Shown here piece after piece: positions 43,433 to 56,105 of a stretch of DNA of 64,000 nt (positions are counted from its first letter, which is position 1; the number at the start of each line of letters is the position of its first letter). Source of the stretch: Hemileia vastatrix. Lineage: Eukaryota; Basidiomycota; Pucciniomycetes; Pucciniales; Zaghouaniaceae. The notes beneath the pieces are model-generated. The model saw nothing but the letters and a program-made list of their open reading frames with translations, had not been told where the DNA came from and searched no databases. The DNA is taken from contig JASXTE010000007.1 of the NCBI GenBank assembly GCA_030280995.1, positions 4,138,001 to 4,202,000 on the forward strand, in the 5' to 3' direction. A program made the position numbers and the translations under genes.

Positions 43433-43874
43433 TGTAGAAAATCCTATAGTACTAGATATAGGGCTTGAGCAAGGGAGTTGGAGAAAAACTGGATTGAAAA
43501 CCCCCTATCATTTTAGAAAAACCAGGTGAGATTATTTTTCTAAAAAAAATTAGAAAAATCCTACAAATACCCCTCCTAACAAACTTCTTGACTGCCTAAA
43601 AAGTCAAAAAAATAGCCACTAACAGATCACTGAAAGCCAACAACATCTGAGATTCAGAGAGACTTCACACCAGAGAGACACACAACTAAAAATGCCTTGA
43701 TTTCACAAAAAATAAATAATACTAGATACAGTTCTCTAAACTCTACATACTGAAACAGATATTTGGAATACAAAAAATGCATAATCAACCATGAAAATAA
43801 CTTCCCAATCTTTCTACCACCAAGGTGAGTGGGAAACCCATTTTAAGGTGGCCCATGAAAAGCAGACTACCTAG
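43433..43874 (-). repeat. Diverged family B-like LTR fragment
   Basis: Starts TGTAGAAAATCCTATAGTAC and follows the B LTR at 16760 through GGGCTTGA.CAAGGG, ACTGCCTAA..AGTCAA and ACACCAGAGAGACA. It ends where an M1-like MITE end begins. No internal element region adjoins it. Confidence 0.65.
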
Positions 43875-43911
43875 CACCATGCAATATGGGAGGCGGACTT
43901 GCTAGCAAGTC
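43875..43911 (+). mobile_element. Fragment of an M1-like MITE end
   Basis: CACCATGCAATATGGGAGGC followed by the 18-bp palindrome with one change. A solo LTR is inserted directly after. Sequence beyond that LTR (AACCTTGAACCCTAACTCATATCTGA) weakly resembles the continuing MITE. Confidence 0.6.
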
Positions 43912-43917
43912 TGAAAC

Positions 43918-44716
43918 TGTCAAGGTACGCTTTTGGTCTAGAAGATTTGGTACAGAGTTTTTCAAGGATTTTAAAGGTTTTAAATGGACTCTCAAAGATT
44001 TGTACGTATTTCTTAATCTAAGTGATTTATTACTCAAATAAAAGAGGTAGATTTTTAATATTGTTATAGTCTATTGATTAGAATTACGCTATTGTAAATA
44101 CTAATGTGATAAAATATAAAATATAAGTTTTGTGTTGTAATATGTGGTAATAAAAGTAAGGTGATAAAAGAATGGATTGAAAAGCACAAAATCAGAGGCC
44201 TTTTATAGGCAAAATATAAGAGAATAAAATATAAGGAATTTACACCGTCAACTGTGAGTGTGAGAGAAAAGAATGACAAGAAAAAGGGGTACATAAATGA
44301 CATAAGAAAATAATAAATTAGTACGTTAACAAGGGCATCAAATTTATTAGCAACAAAGTTTGAATTCCTTGGACTGTCACAATTATTACACAATAAATAA
44401 TCAATTATATTACTTTCATGGGATTACAGATCTCTCACTGAGGTAAGATAATTGTTTTAAAGTTTTTATATTATAAATTTATTATTAATTTTATTCCCTT
44501 TGACATATACTTTTGAGCACAGTGTTAGGGAGTAAAAATTGTAAGGGACATTTTATTTATATTATTTATTTATACTACTTATTGTACTTAACTTAGTTAA
44601 TTGTAAGTACCACTTAAGTAAATAAATAAATAAATATTATTAAGAAGAAAGGTGTGGCTTCAACTCAGTAAAATAATTAATTATTTTACCGGGTAAGTCT
44701 AGTAGCCTGGCTAAAA
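43918..44716 (-). mobile_element. Solo LTR, C-like family (F), 799 bp, TSD GAAAC
   Basis: Flanked by GAAAC (43913-43917 and 44717-44721). On the minus strand it starts TTTTAGCCAGGCTA, close to TGTCAGCCAGGCTA of the C LTR with two changes, and ends ...CCTTGACA. A GCCTTTTATAGGC segment corresponds to the TATA region of C. It lies within the M1-like fragment. Confidence 0.7.
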
Positions 44717-44721
44717 GAAAC

Positions 44722-45339
44722 CTTGAACCCTAACTCATATCTGATTTAGCACATAATGAGGCCGTGATGAAACAGCCAACAATCAAGCTTGAAACTTCTC
44801 TGAAATAAACTCTAAGAAAAGTTGAAGACTTATTGAAGCACAGTTGATCATTATTTCAAAAATTCTTGTAATCTGACTTACTGTAATTATTAAAGGAAGA
44901 TTAATTTGAGGGAAGTCCACAACATCAACATACTTGAAAATGCATAAGATTTTAAAAATATTGTGCTTCTGCTTTATGAATTCATACAAAATAGTAAATT
45001 TCTCATTTAAATCAAATCAAAATCTTTTTTACATAATTACATAAGTTTGTGGAGCTATCAATACATAGAGAAATCACTTAATATCATAAGAAGTTTTTGA
45101 GGAGAATTTATGTAGTTGGCTGATATTTTTCATTGTATTTAATCATTAAAATTTATATATATGTATTATGTATCTATCCCAATTTTATGATCAGGAATTA
45201 TTAATTTTTTTTTCAAGCTTTAAAATATTTGCAAAAGTTAAAAATCTCTTTCAAATGTAGTAAAAATACATTAATTTGGAAGTATCATTTATATAATTAA
45301 TACATATCATTTTTTTCAATCAAGTGAAAAAATGATATA
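44722..45339. other. AT-rich flank of A3
   Basis: No gene or defined repeat is visible. GTCAC at its right end (45340-45344) is the target duplication of A3. Confidence 0.4.
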
Positions 45340-45344
45340 GTCAC

Positions 45345-48025
45345 TTTCAGCCTAGGTATCTCCAGGACTGAATAATTCTTATGTTTAAAATAAGATAACC
45401 TTAAATACATTAAGCTTATATCTTAAAAATAAGGTTAAAACACTTATATATATGTTTATAATACATATATATATAATTATTACTCTATTATATAACTTAT
45501 GGGAGTTTAAATAGCTTATCCATAGCCTCATAATACTTGATAAGGTGTTAATGGAGTCATAATATACTTATCTTAAGTGATATTAGGTAATTATTGACAT
45601 ACATAAGCTTATATGTATACATAAATCTCATATTCAGTGAAATATGCAGTATATTATGTATATTTAGGTCTATAAGTGGGTTTTAGCCTCTTAATAGCCT
45701 ATAAACTTTGTTTTTCTGCTTATTTTAGGTCATACGAACGTATTCAGTGGATTCACAACGCCTACAGAAGCATATATATCTATTTCAGGCACATGTACTC
45801 AGTTTGGACAGCTTAATCTGTTTCTGTCAGGCTAAAATCAATTAAATGGACGTGAACTAGCTTGAAAAGTCTTTGTCTAGAAGATTTAAATGGTCCTATA
45901 TGAATACTGTAGTATAAATCCAACAAATAGTAAAGTATAATTCAGAATAAAGGTTTCAGTAATATAATTCTCACTATTCTTATATGTGGCTTACAATCTT
46001 TGTAGTTGGTAGAAAAAAAGATTCAATAATTTCAGATACTATTCAAAAGTCTTATAAAAGTACTAATTGATTTGTATTGTAATTTGTTTGGTTATATTGG
46101 ATAAATTGAAGTGATAAAGAATGAAGAAAACAAGACCCAAAACCTCCTCCTTTTATGCACACTAAGTTCCTCAATAAATCCCTTGATTTACCATCCAATA
46201 AAATGTTAATGACGCCTCAAACAAGTAATAGACCTCTCCATCAACGCCCCTAGTGACCCATAACATAATTAGACAAGCAACAACCACTAAAATCCTATTA
46301 ATAATAAGGGAGATCCATCAAAATTAAAGAAAAGACAAAAAGAGAGTATATCCGTGAAAAACAATGATATAAAAGGCTAAAGGAGACTTTTTAAGGTTAA
46401 TTATAGCTTAATAATAAGGGGGATCTACAGTAGAAATGGAGGGGCTAATCCTGACATTATACTACGTGAAATTCCCATCCAAAAATAACCAAAATTGACT
46501 GAGAAACCACCCAAAAACTTAAAAAAGAGCGTGAGATGTGGGGTAACTACATGCAGTCCTTGGCAGGCGCTTTCACGGGTAAATCCTTGACTAAAATTAG
46601 GCAAATTTAAGCGTGGTGATGAAATAAGGTGCTAAGAGTGAGGTTATTAATGAAATTAGTGCATATAAACAAGGTCAATGCATTATTAATTAAGCTAGGA
46701 CACTAAATAAGCGCCTGTCGCCTATTTTAGTGTGTTTCCCCACAGTGGGCATAGAATGTGGGGTAATTATAGTTTGAAAAAGCTAACTTTGCTAAAAATG
46801 AAGCTATTCACATGGGAAAAAAGCAGGCAGTATGTAGCCAGTACACAGAAGCCATTTCTGGCATAAAAAACACCAAATTTGAAAAGTGTTATTTTTATGC
46901 ATTTAAATAGCCAAATCAATAGTCCTAAATGAGCCCAATTGATCTGTCAAAGCGCATTTTTGATATTCTCAATTTTATAGCGCATATAGTCAACTTTTAA
47001 GTGAAATAAAACGCATTTCTTGTTTTTTGCGTAAAACAATGAATATAACAGCTTTAAGTGTACTTAAAAATTATGTAGCCTTATACTTAAGGTTCTTAAG
47101 ATTACCCCAACATATTCCAACTTAATATTAAGTACATAAGACCTATAAAAGATGGATATATGCGTGTATATAAGGTGTTATAATGGCATTTTTTTGTGTA
47201 TTATCATAATTTTACTTATGTATACTGTTTGTGTACTCTCATTTATTGTTCCCATGTATAGTTCATGTGTTTAACATAACTTATAAGCACTTTTTACTCA
47301 GTCCTGGGGATATACAGGCTGACAGTTTCCTTGGGTGGATATTCACAGATTTATGGGTTGGGAGGTCATTGCTGGGTTAATATGGATTCTTGGGGATGTT
47401 ATTGGGGGCTTGGAAATTTAATTTGTTTCCTTTATATGCTTTGGGTTTCATTTTATTCCTTTTGAATTAGTTATTTTACCTGTTTCTTTATGGTATCCGC
47501 TTTTATCTGGATTTTATATTTATGGTATGGGTCTGTGTTATCATTAATTGTGATGGAGGGTCCTTACTGGAGGTCTGGGTGTTGAATCTTCTTGAATTAG
47601 ACGCCATGGGGAGGTGATGGGCCCTCACAGTGCTCTAATTTCCAGGTATAGCAGTGACATCATCTGGATTGAAGGTCTGTGCACTCCAGTGCATTTTGGT
47701 ATAAGTAAGAGAGGATTTTGACAGTTATAAGACATCACTTACTTTCTAAAATTCAATATAAAATTTAAACACAATTATTATCATTTAAAAATATATTATA
47801 AAGCCTTTATAGATTGATATTATCATTATATAAGCTATAACTATATTCTATTTATTTATCTTCCACCACTAGCAATCATTTAAATCCAACTATTGTGAGT
47901 TTTATTTGAGTATAACTATTTTATTAGTCTTCCCCTGAGGTATAATCACTAAATGATTTATCAATAAGTTGTAGGACCATTAATAAATACTATTAAATCA
48001 TACTTATATACTAGATACACTGACA
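45345..48025 (+). repeat. 5' LTR of A3, interrupted by solo LTR D
   Basis: Parts 45345-45824 and 47325-48025 match the A LTR. The first bases are TTTCAGCC instead of TGTCAGCC; the end is ACTGACA. ATTGGGGGTCTTTCC (primer-binding site) follows at 48026. Confidence 0.88.
45825..47324 (-). mobile_element. Solo LTR, family D, 1500 bp, TSD GTTTC
   Basis: Flanked by GTTTC (45820-45824 and 47325-47329). On the minus strand it begins TGTCAGCCTGTATATCCCC and AGGACTGAGTA, clearly related to the start of the A LTR (TGTCAGCCTAGATATCCC...), but the rest is different. It contains GTGGGGTAA twice (46539 and 46760). Inserted in the A3 5' LTR. Confidence 0.88.
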
Positions 48026-48535
48026 ATTGGGGGTCTTTCCTTAGTTTTTACTTATTATTTAGTATAAGCCTTGGGACTTGATTTTTACTTTAGTATAGCT
48101 CAAAAAAACCTAATATTTGGGTCTTCTGCACATTAGTGGGTCATCATAACTCAGCGATTGCGGAAAAGAACCCTTATAATAATTTTACTGATTTTTTATA
48201 ATAAAAATTAGGTATTTACAGTAGTAACTGTACCCAATATAAACCCAATTTTCACTTGGTATTTGGTCACCAATATAACACCCAATTAAATTGGTATTTG
48301 GTTAAAGCTTGGTAAGCTATTTATTCACCCTTATAAAGGTCTAGTTAAACTTATTATTTTATTTTTAACAGATTTTTTCAAATTTTTCTTATATTTTATT
48401 TTAATAAATAAAGATTTAAATTCAGGGTAAGCTCCAGAGCTTTTATTAGTTATTGTATTGCTAATAATTCTTGTCTACTAATTAACATATAGGTTTTATC
48501 ATTTGTAGACATAAAATATTGTTATTCCTATCAAT
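48026..48535 (+). other. A3 leader with primer-binding site
   Basis: ATTGGGGGTCTTTCC opens the leader, as in A1. The remainder aligns with the A1 leader (9301-9809). No gene. Confidence 0.6.
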
Positions 48536-49138
48536 ATGACTGCTCCCCAGGAAAATGTAAGTGAAAATCCTGCTTATAATACCAGGTCTAAAGCTAATAA
48601 AAACATTGCTCCAGGACATAACCATTAAGGGTCAATAATACCCCCAGACAGAGCAAATGAGTATAGAAGAAAAAGACGCCCTCTTAAAAAAGATTACGAT
48701 AAAAAAGACGTCTCCTCCTCTGCAGGATCAACTGTCCAATCTTGCAAAACAGGTCCTGAAGTTGGAGGAATCAAAGTCTTTCATACTGAAGGAAGTAGAG
48801 CAATTGCAGAACAATTGCAAGGTAGGATTCCAACAGATGAATCAAACCTTGGCAGAGCTAAAGGGAGGCCAGAAAAGTCAGCAACCCCCTACCCCAGGAG
48901 GGTCACATCAATCCCAGGAGAAAATCCTGGTAGACAAATAAAAGTGAGTTTGGTTCCATCAACAATGGTCCAGTCACATCTACAACAGGGATCCTCCTCC
49001 TCATCAGAATTCCTCAGCTCACCCCTAAAAAGGAAAGCAAAAGTGCCAAAAATCAGGACTGGCACAAATCCCGTGGTAAGTAGATTACCCTCTCAGATTG
49101 AACACAATACTGATGATTACAATATAGGTAATATTATT
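48536..49138 (+). pseudogene. A3 gag, N-terminal part
   Basis: ATG at 48536 (MTAPQENVSENPAYNTRSK) with a TAA at 48626. The second frame from 48657 carries the coiled coil (MSIEEKDALLKKITIKK) and stops after EKILVDK at 48941, while the first frame reopens (48815-49138). It is cut by the C element; TTATT (49134-49138) is the duplication, and the frame resumes at 58573. Confidence 0.85.
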
Positions 49139-50420
49139 TGTAAGCCGGTTGTTTAGAAGAAGGAAAAGAAGATGGAGAAAATAGAGAGAAGGAGGAGAAA
49201 AAATAGGAAAAAGGTTGAGGGAAATTAAAAGTTAAATAAAAATAATTATTTTAGAGAAATAAGGCAACAAAAACTCCTTGGGTTTGACACAACAGTGAGT
49301 TTTATTAAATTATAATATATTTATTGAAAATAAGTATTACTATTTCTGCGTGTTAAACACTGTTATTAATAATAGACTTATTGCAAACTTAGATATTTAT
49401 ATAGAATTTAGATTAGAATTATAGTACTAATAAAAATAAAAATAAATGTATTATATTTAAAAAATATGTTTAAATGGTAAGTGTATAATAAGTGATGCCT
49501 TAAAGGGGATTACCCAAGGCCCTTTTATAGACCAGGGGACCTCTGAAGCGCCACAAATCAGTATATACAAAATAGTAATAGGCTAAAACAAGAATGTAAA
49601 AAAATAGAAATGAAACATAGATATTAAGAGAAAAACATGAAACAATTAACTAAACTCTCGAGTAAGTAACCAATTTTCCCACCATAACTTCCCAAAACAA
49701 TTAAATAAATTAATTAGTAACTAAGTAAGTCTGAAACATGTGAAAAGTGAGTAAAATAACGCAAAACAGATGTTACAGTGAGATGTAAAGGGTTTAATTA
49801 AAACAATTAGAATCATTTTCAAGCCAAAATCCATGTAATCAATTCAATCCAGTATAAAGAAATTTTAATTAATTGTTTCAACTATGTAATTAATTCAATA
49901 ATAAGTTTAAATGAAAAATATAATTAATTTAATGATATTTCTAATTTAAAGTGAGAATTTTAATACCATATTATTAAATAAATGTTATAATTTATTTAAT
50001 AATTTTACTGACACAATTAAGGGTCAAGAAAGCGCCCAATATTATTGTTTAATAATGTATGAAAAAGGTTTATTTAATATATAAATTTAATTAATTAATT
50101 TAATTACATTATAAGTCAGTTTTACACTTATAGTTATAATATATGTTTATGATTAATTTATTATAAATTTGTATATATTAAATACATAAAGAATGCGCCA
50201 TAGTTTATAGAATATATATCATGCTTAATTTAAATGTATAAATAATTTATATAATAATAAAATTAATATAATATTTATATATATTTAATAAAATAACTAT
50301 ATAAATTCATTATGCAATATTAGATTAATTTATATACATAATTATAGATTTTTACGCCCTCTTTTAGTTACAGTAAATTGACATAAAATTTACTGGGATC
50401 CTGGTATATCCTGGCTGACA
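49139..50420 (-). repeat. 3' LTR of the C element
   Basis: On the minus strand runs from TGTCAGCCAGGATATACC to ...CCGGCTTACA, preceded by the polypurine tract GAGTAAGGGAG (50421-50431). A TATA-like TATAAAAG lies at 49522-49529 (minus). Confidence 0.93.
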
Positions 50421-50452
50421 CTCCCTTACTCTAAAAAAACAATAAAAAAATG

Positions 50453-51922
50453 CTAAGATTTTTTATTTTTGTACTTCTTTAACAGAGTAGGAAGATTTGA
50501 AATTTCCTTGCCAGGTATCCATGCATCAGGTTCAGATGATTTGTTCTTATATCTCAATAAATATTCAGTACCTCTTTCAGAAGTGATAATTCTATCATTG
50601 AGAATTTTATCAATTTCTGCAGTTTCAGTGACTTCCTGAGCGTTTTTCTTAGGTCTTCCCCCTCTTTTGGGAAATAAGTCATTGTTGTAAGTATAAGGCT
50701 TAATCAAAGAAATGGAAAAACAGAAGTTTTCCTATCATATGGAGAATACAATACAACTTCTACTGCATAATCTCAAACCATTCTTTTAACAACAAATGGT
50801 CCTACAAAAGGATCTTTTAATTTGTTTTTAACTTGTAGATTAAAATTGACAGTAGATATAAACACTTCATCACCCTTTTTAAATGTGTATACTTAATGGG
50901 ATTTATCCCATCTCTTCTTTTCATATTCAAATGCTTTATCAATACAGATTTGAGCATGTTTTTTGCATAGCTGTTGCATTTGCACAAAAGATTTTACACC
51001 AGGGTGTAGTTCCAAATTAGGTAATTGAGAATTGAGAATTTGAGCAGGAGTGTTTGGAACATAACCTAACCAAAGCTCAAAAGGCTTTTTCTCAGTGACA
51101 GAATGAACAGTGCTATTATATGCAAATTCAAGACCAGGCAATAGAGTGACCCAGTCATGAGTAAATCAGTCATTGTTTTTTTATTCTAAACCAAAGTCAC
51201 AATACCTTCTAATCATATCTTCCAGAGTTGGAATCATTCTTTCAGCTAGACCATCAGTCTGAGAATGGTGAGCTGTAGACAACTTTAACTCACAGCCACA
51301 AATATCCATCAAAGAGGTCCAAAACTCAGAAGTAAATTTTGGATCTCTATCAGAGATAATGGCTTTTGGAAATCCAATAATATTGAACATGTAAGTCCAC
51401 CATAAGAAAGCTAATTCTTTTGTGGATATATCTTTGTGGGTGGGAATAAATTCACACATTTTTGTGAATCTATCCACTATTACCCAACAAGAGTTATAAC
51501 TGTCTTTACCTGTTACAGGAAGACCAGTGACAAAATCCATGTTAATGATTTGCCACGGGGAATCAGGTGCTTCAATATGTTGTAATAACCCTGCTTTTTT
51601 ACCTGTCAACCTTTTAGATTTCTGGCAGGAATCACAAGATTCAACATATAATTTTGTATCTTAAGACATATTAGCCCAACAAGCAGTGTCTTTTATTCTA
51701 ATTAATGTCTTTTAAAGATCACAATGACCAGCTAATATGTCATCATGACAAAGTTTGAGAATGGTTTCTTTCATAGAAGTAGGAATTACAATTACATTAG
51801 TAAGATTCCTTCTATAATATATATAACCATGTTCAATAGAAAACTTTCCTTTAATCAAAGCTTTTGATACTTTGAAGGAAGAGATTTAATCAATGCTTGA
51901 ATTGAAGCATTCTTAGGATCAT
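50453..51922 (-). pseudogene. C element integrase and chromodomain
   Basis: Zinc domain region 51610-51922 is broken by stops. The core at 51181-51609 reads MDFVTGLPVTGKDSYNSCW (Asp 1), ISDRDPKFTSEFW (Asp 2) and HHSQTDGLAERMI (Glu), all kept. 50893-51141 covers the middle (GLEFAYNSTVHSVT), and 50453-50707 a chromodomain (TEYLLRYKNKSSEPDAW). Frame breaks separate the three. Catalytic residues look intact, unlike in A2. Confidence 0.88.
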
Positions 51923-52402
51923 TTAAGATCGTAACTTGTTTATTTTTAAATCAGAATCTTTATCATATGAATCCAGAATTAATTGTAATAACTCTTCTTC
52001 CATATCAACTATAAATATACCATGGATATGAACATTATCATCTTCAGGTACATAATCAGGATTGGAGTCATTATTTGGCAGAGGCAATCCGGAAAGCCTA
52101 TCAACATTGGAGTGAAAATTTCCAGCCCTATGGATAATTTTCATTCTTACTCTGTACTCTTGAACAGTAAGTTGCCACCTGAGCATATGTCTATTAGGTG
52201 CTTTCAGGTTTAAGAGGGACTTCACAGAACTACAGTCAGTTACCCATTCAAAATTTTGGTCATCTAGGTAGTAATGAAGCTTCTCAAGAGCCCAAACAAC
52301 TGCTAAGCACTCCAATTGAGTGACACCATATTTAAATTCACTATTTCTCAAGGTTTTTGAAATATAAAAAATTACAACCTCTGAGGATTTATCATTAATA
52401 AT
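51923..52402 (-). pseudogene. C element RNase H
   Basis: Continuous with the RT frame (FFLYTDASFVDLGAALHQK ends at 52403), then LECLAVVWALEKLHYYL, FEWVTDCSSVKSLL and NVDRLSGLPLP. A stop at 52402 splits the domain. Removes RNA during reverse transcription. Confidence 0.85.
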
Positions 52403-53727
52403 TTATTTCTGGTGAAGGGCAGCACCCAGATCAACAAAGCTAGCATCTGTATACAGGAAAAAAGGTTTGTTGAAATCTGGAAGAGCTAAGATAGGGGCTG
52501 TCATTAAGGAACATTTTAATGCATCAAAAGCTTTTTGACAATCAATATTCCAGATGAATGCAACATCTTTCCTAGTTAGTTTGGTAAGAGGCAAAGCTAT
52601 GACCTGATAATTTTTAATATATAGTCTGTAATAGCCACACATACCCAAAAAACTTAGGATTTCTCTCACAGAAGTTGGTGCCTTTACATTTTGAATTGCA
52701 GCAACTTTTTTGTGGTCCACACAAATTTGTAGGCCTGACACAACATGGCCAAGGACTTTTAAAGATTGAAAACAGAATTTACACTTTTTCAAGGACAAGG
52801 TCATATTGATTTTATCCATTTTCTGAAAAACTCTATTTAAGTGAACCATATGTTCATCAAAAGTTTTAGAAAAAACAATGATATCATCAATATACACCAT
52901 AAGCCATCCTTCAATTATTTCCTGATGGAAAGTGTTATCCATGACTTTTTGGAAAACTGAAGGTGCATTTTTAGGGCCAAATGGCATTCTAACATACTTA
53001 TATATTCCCATATGAGTAGCTATAAGCAAAATTTTTTGAGAATTTTTCTCAACTGGAATTGATGAAACCCTTTATTACCATCCAGACAACTAATAAATTT
53101 TTCACCTTGCAAGGTAGCATGTATTGAATTAATTCTGGGTAAAGGATACATATCATCAACATTATAAGTGTTTAATGCTTTGTAATCTCCACATAATCTA
53201 GCCTTATCCTTTTCATAAGAAATCAAGACTGGGGAGATGACACAATATTTGGGGGTGACATCCACTTTCTCAATGATATTCATTTTTAATAATTTGGCAA
53301 TATTATCTTCAATATCTTTTCTTTTTATTGGAGAAGCAGGATATGGTTTTTTCTCAAGACTAGGAGGAATATCACTCAAGTTACAGGATAAGGTAGTTTT
53401 CATTTCTTCCTGAATACTTCCTAAGACATGAGAACCATGAGCAAAAGCCATAGGGAAGGAGGTAATTGAGGCAATTATAGAGTCCTTTTGTTCACTAGTT
53501 AGCTGATCGCCAAAAGAAGCAGTATTTATTTCTTTTAATAAATCATCCATTTCAATTGTTGGTCTGCCTATACACTGGATCAGTGAGTTACAAGGCTTTA
53601 ACAGATTACCAGAAGGTTTTCTAGGGGAAGAAATTTTGAATTTTTTTTTTCCATTCAATACCAAGGTGAAGCAATTATTTGCTGGGTCCGATTTCACACC
53701 CAACATGGTTAAAATATTATTACCCAT
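52403..53727 (-). pseudogene. C element protease C-terminus and reverse transcriptase
   Basis: 53020-53727 begins with the protease end (GNNILTMLGVKSDP), a linker, then RT motifs PYPASPIKRKDIEDNI, CVISPVLISYEKDKARLCGDY and FISCLDGNKGFHQ (first Asp). After a 1-base shift at about 53029, 52403-53029 continues with YVRMPFGPKNAPSVFQ, WLMVYIDDIIVFS (YIDD pair), HVVSGLQIC and FLGMCGYYRLYI. Only the one shift breaks the domain. Confidence 0.9.
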
Positions 53728-53823
53728 AATAAACCAATTGCTTTAATTATCATTTTTCATGACAACAAATTCACAAATAGCTCTGACAAAACCACCATTA
53801 TATTTGAAGAATACATAGGTTTT

Positions 53824-54675
53824 TTATTTTCCAATAGGAAACAAGGTAGAACCATACCATCTCCATTTTTCAGAAGTCATAGGTAACAGTTTACTCAAAT
53901 AATCCTTATATACTGAAGCTAAGGCTCTTTCAGACACTACACTTCCTCCAGCACCAGAGTCAAGAACTACATCAACATTTTTACCATTAATGATAACAGG
54001 TGCCTTCAAAGGAGATATGGCTATAGAATTGTTAGTAATATCTTTAATTCTTTCAGCATTTTCCACTGAAGATAAATCCAATACACATTCTTCAGACATA
54101 TTATCTAAATCATGGACATCCTGCTCAAACATTAAAAAATCTTTAACAGATTCATTGTAATAGGAGATATTACTTTCACAGTCACTAGAAGAATTATTGA
54201 TATCAATTTCGGCTACATCAGTGTTTTCATTTTGTTCAACAAGATGAATTTTCTTGTCACAAACATGACCCTTTTGCCATGATTTGTTACATTTATAACA
54301 AGTATTTGTTGCATATTTTTTAGGTGCAACTGGGGCAAAGAATTTACCAGATTTTTTTGGGGGCTTTGTAGAGGGTTTATTTTGATCAAGATAAGATATT
54401 CCAAGGTAATTCTTTGGTTCATATCTATGGTTGAGCAGTACCTCATTACAGAAATTAATGAAAAAAGAATGTTCCCTCACATGCTCAGCTCTAGCTACAA
54501 TTAAATCTCTAAGAGAATTTGGTAATTTATACAAGATTATATCTTTCCAAATATCATAATCCATCTTTGGATAAATTGCTCTCAGGTTTTTTGTTACTTT
54601 CATAAGAAAAACAATGGGTTTTTCAACAGAGGAAGATACATATCTAGTATTCTCATACAGTCTTTGCTGAGCCAA
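53824..54675 (-). pseudogene. C element nucleocapsid and protease N-terminus
   Basis: Gag end (RLYENTRYVSSSVEKP, LPNSLRDLIVARAEH), zinc knuckle CYKCNKSWQKGHVC, acidic linker, and protease active site VVLDSGAGGSVVSERA (D-S-G kept). The stop at 53824 separates it from the protease C-terminus. Confidence 0.85.
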
Positions 54676-55160
54676 ACTGAATTTTGAACCACCAAACTAA
54701 TTCTCAATCAAGGATTTCCAATCATTCCATGTATAATGGTTTTTATCTAATATAACAGATTCATACCACATCCAGGCTACATTGGAAAATAAAGAAATTA
54801 GCTTAGAAACAATTTCCTCATCAGGTAGTTAATAAGATTTCTTTAAATTATCATTCTTTGGATAAAGTGTTGCCAGTCAGATGAAGAATCACTACCAAAG
54901 GTAGGATATTGGTCCAATTTAGGCCAATTTTTCTGACTACTGGGATGGTCCATCATTTGGTTTGAATTATTTATCATTAATAATTCCTAAAGTTTAGACA
55001 GGTGTTTAGAAATTTCATTATTTACAGAAATAGCTGGTACATGACCATCACAAGATTTTTTTCTAGTAGAAAAAGATTTCACAGATTCATCGTCAGGTTT
55101 TTTAATGGCTGAAATATGAGGAAGAAAATAGGAGCTCTGTTCAGGTTCTTTTCCCTTATT
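54676..55160 (-). pseudogene. C element gag, capsid-like middle with stops
   Basis: Translation reads SQKNWPKLDQYPTFGSDSSS and DWQHFIQRM, the counterpart of the A gag segment QKNWPKIDQYPTYDGEAS. Several stops follow. Confidence 0.7.
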
Positions 55161-56105
55161 TTAATGCAGCTTATGGGCAGCATTCTCATTTATACCATAA
55201 TTATTGATGGTTAAGGTTGAAAATTTTTCCTGCAGGTCAGACACATAGTTTCTTATCCTTGGAATTTCAGACATCTGTTCATTTACTTTTGCAAGAGATA
55301 AAACATTTCTGTCCTTATAAACTGTGTGTTTGGCACTTAGTGCATGGAAATCATTTTTTAGATTTTTAAACTCATTTTGTAGAGATTTAATTTCTCTTTT
55401 TAATGAATAATTTTCCTCAATAAGGGGTTTCAATTCACCCAAGGCTTTATGTAGATTGATATTCCTATCTGAGATAGATCTATGGTCACTCCTTATTTGT
55501 TTTTGTTGGCTAAGAACAATATTCAAGGTTTCTTTAATTTTAAAATAAGCTGTATCTTGTACAGAAGAACTTACTTTACAATGAAAGTGCAAATTACTTA
55601 ATCTATCACTCTCATGTCTTAAAAAACTTCTCAAATGTTTGTCTTTCACAACATTAAAATCAAGGGTATCTTTCAATATTTCTTCAGAATTTTTCTCAAT
55701 TAAAGTATAGACTTCAGGGGAAACAGAATTATTTTTAATTGCAAGAGAAGGATTAATTAAATAAGTAGAAGTCAAATGTAAAGGTTCATCAAATGATAAT
55801 TTTCTAATTACATCATTGGGGCTACTCATTAAAGGAAGTTGTCTTTTTAAGGGTTTAACTGTTCTTCCACCAGGATCCACAATATTACCTGAAGAAGCTT
55901 TGTTATTATACATACAAACATGTTTATCAAACAAATTACTCACCATGGCAAGGGAGGAAACTTCCCCTGTGCCTTCTTTCTTCTGCCTCCCTGATAAGGA
56001 TGGGGCTGAGGAGATCGATGGTAAGTTGGTGTCCTGGATGGGCCAGGGTGTTGAGCTTGTGGTTGCTGAACATTCTGTTGCTAATGGCTCATCAAATAAT
56101 CTCAT
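55161..56105 (-). pseudogene. C element gag, second frame
   Basis: ATG at 56105 overlaps the stop of the first gag frame (ATGA). The frame runs 314 codons: a Ser/Pro-rich start (MRLFDEPLATECSATTSS), then long heptads (HFHCKVSSSVQ..., LKREIKSLQNEFKNLKN), as in the A gag. It stops at 55161 just before the capsid-like part. Confidence 0.75.
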
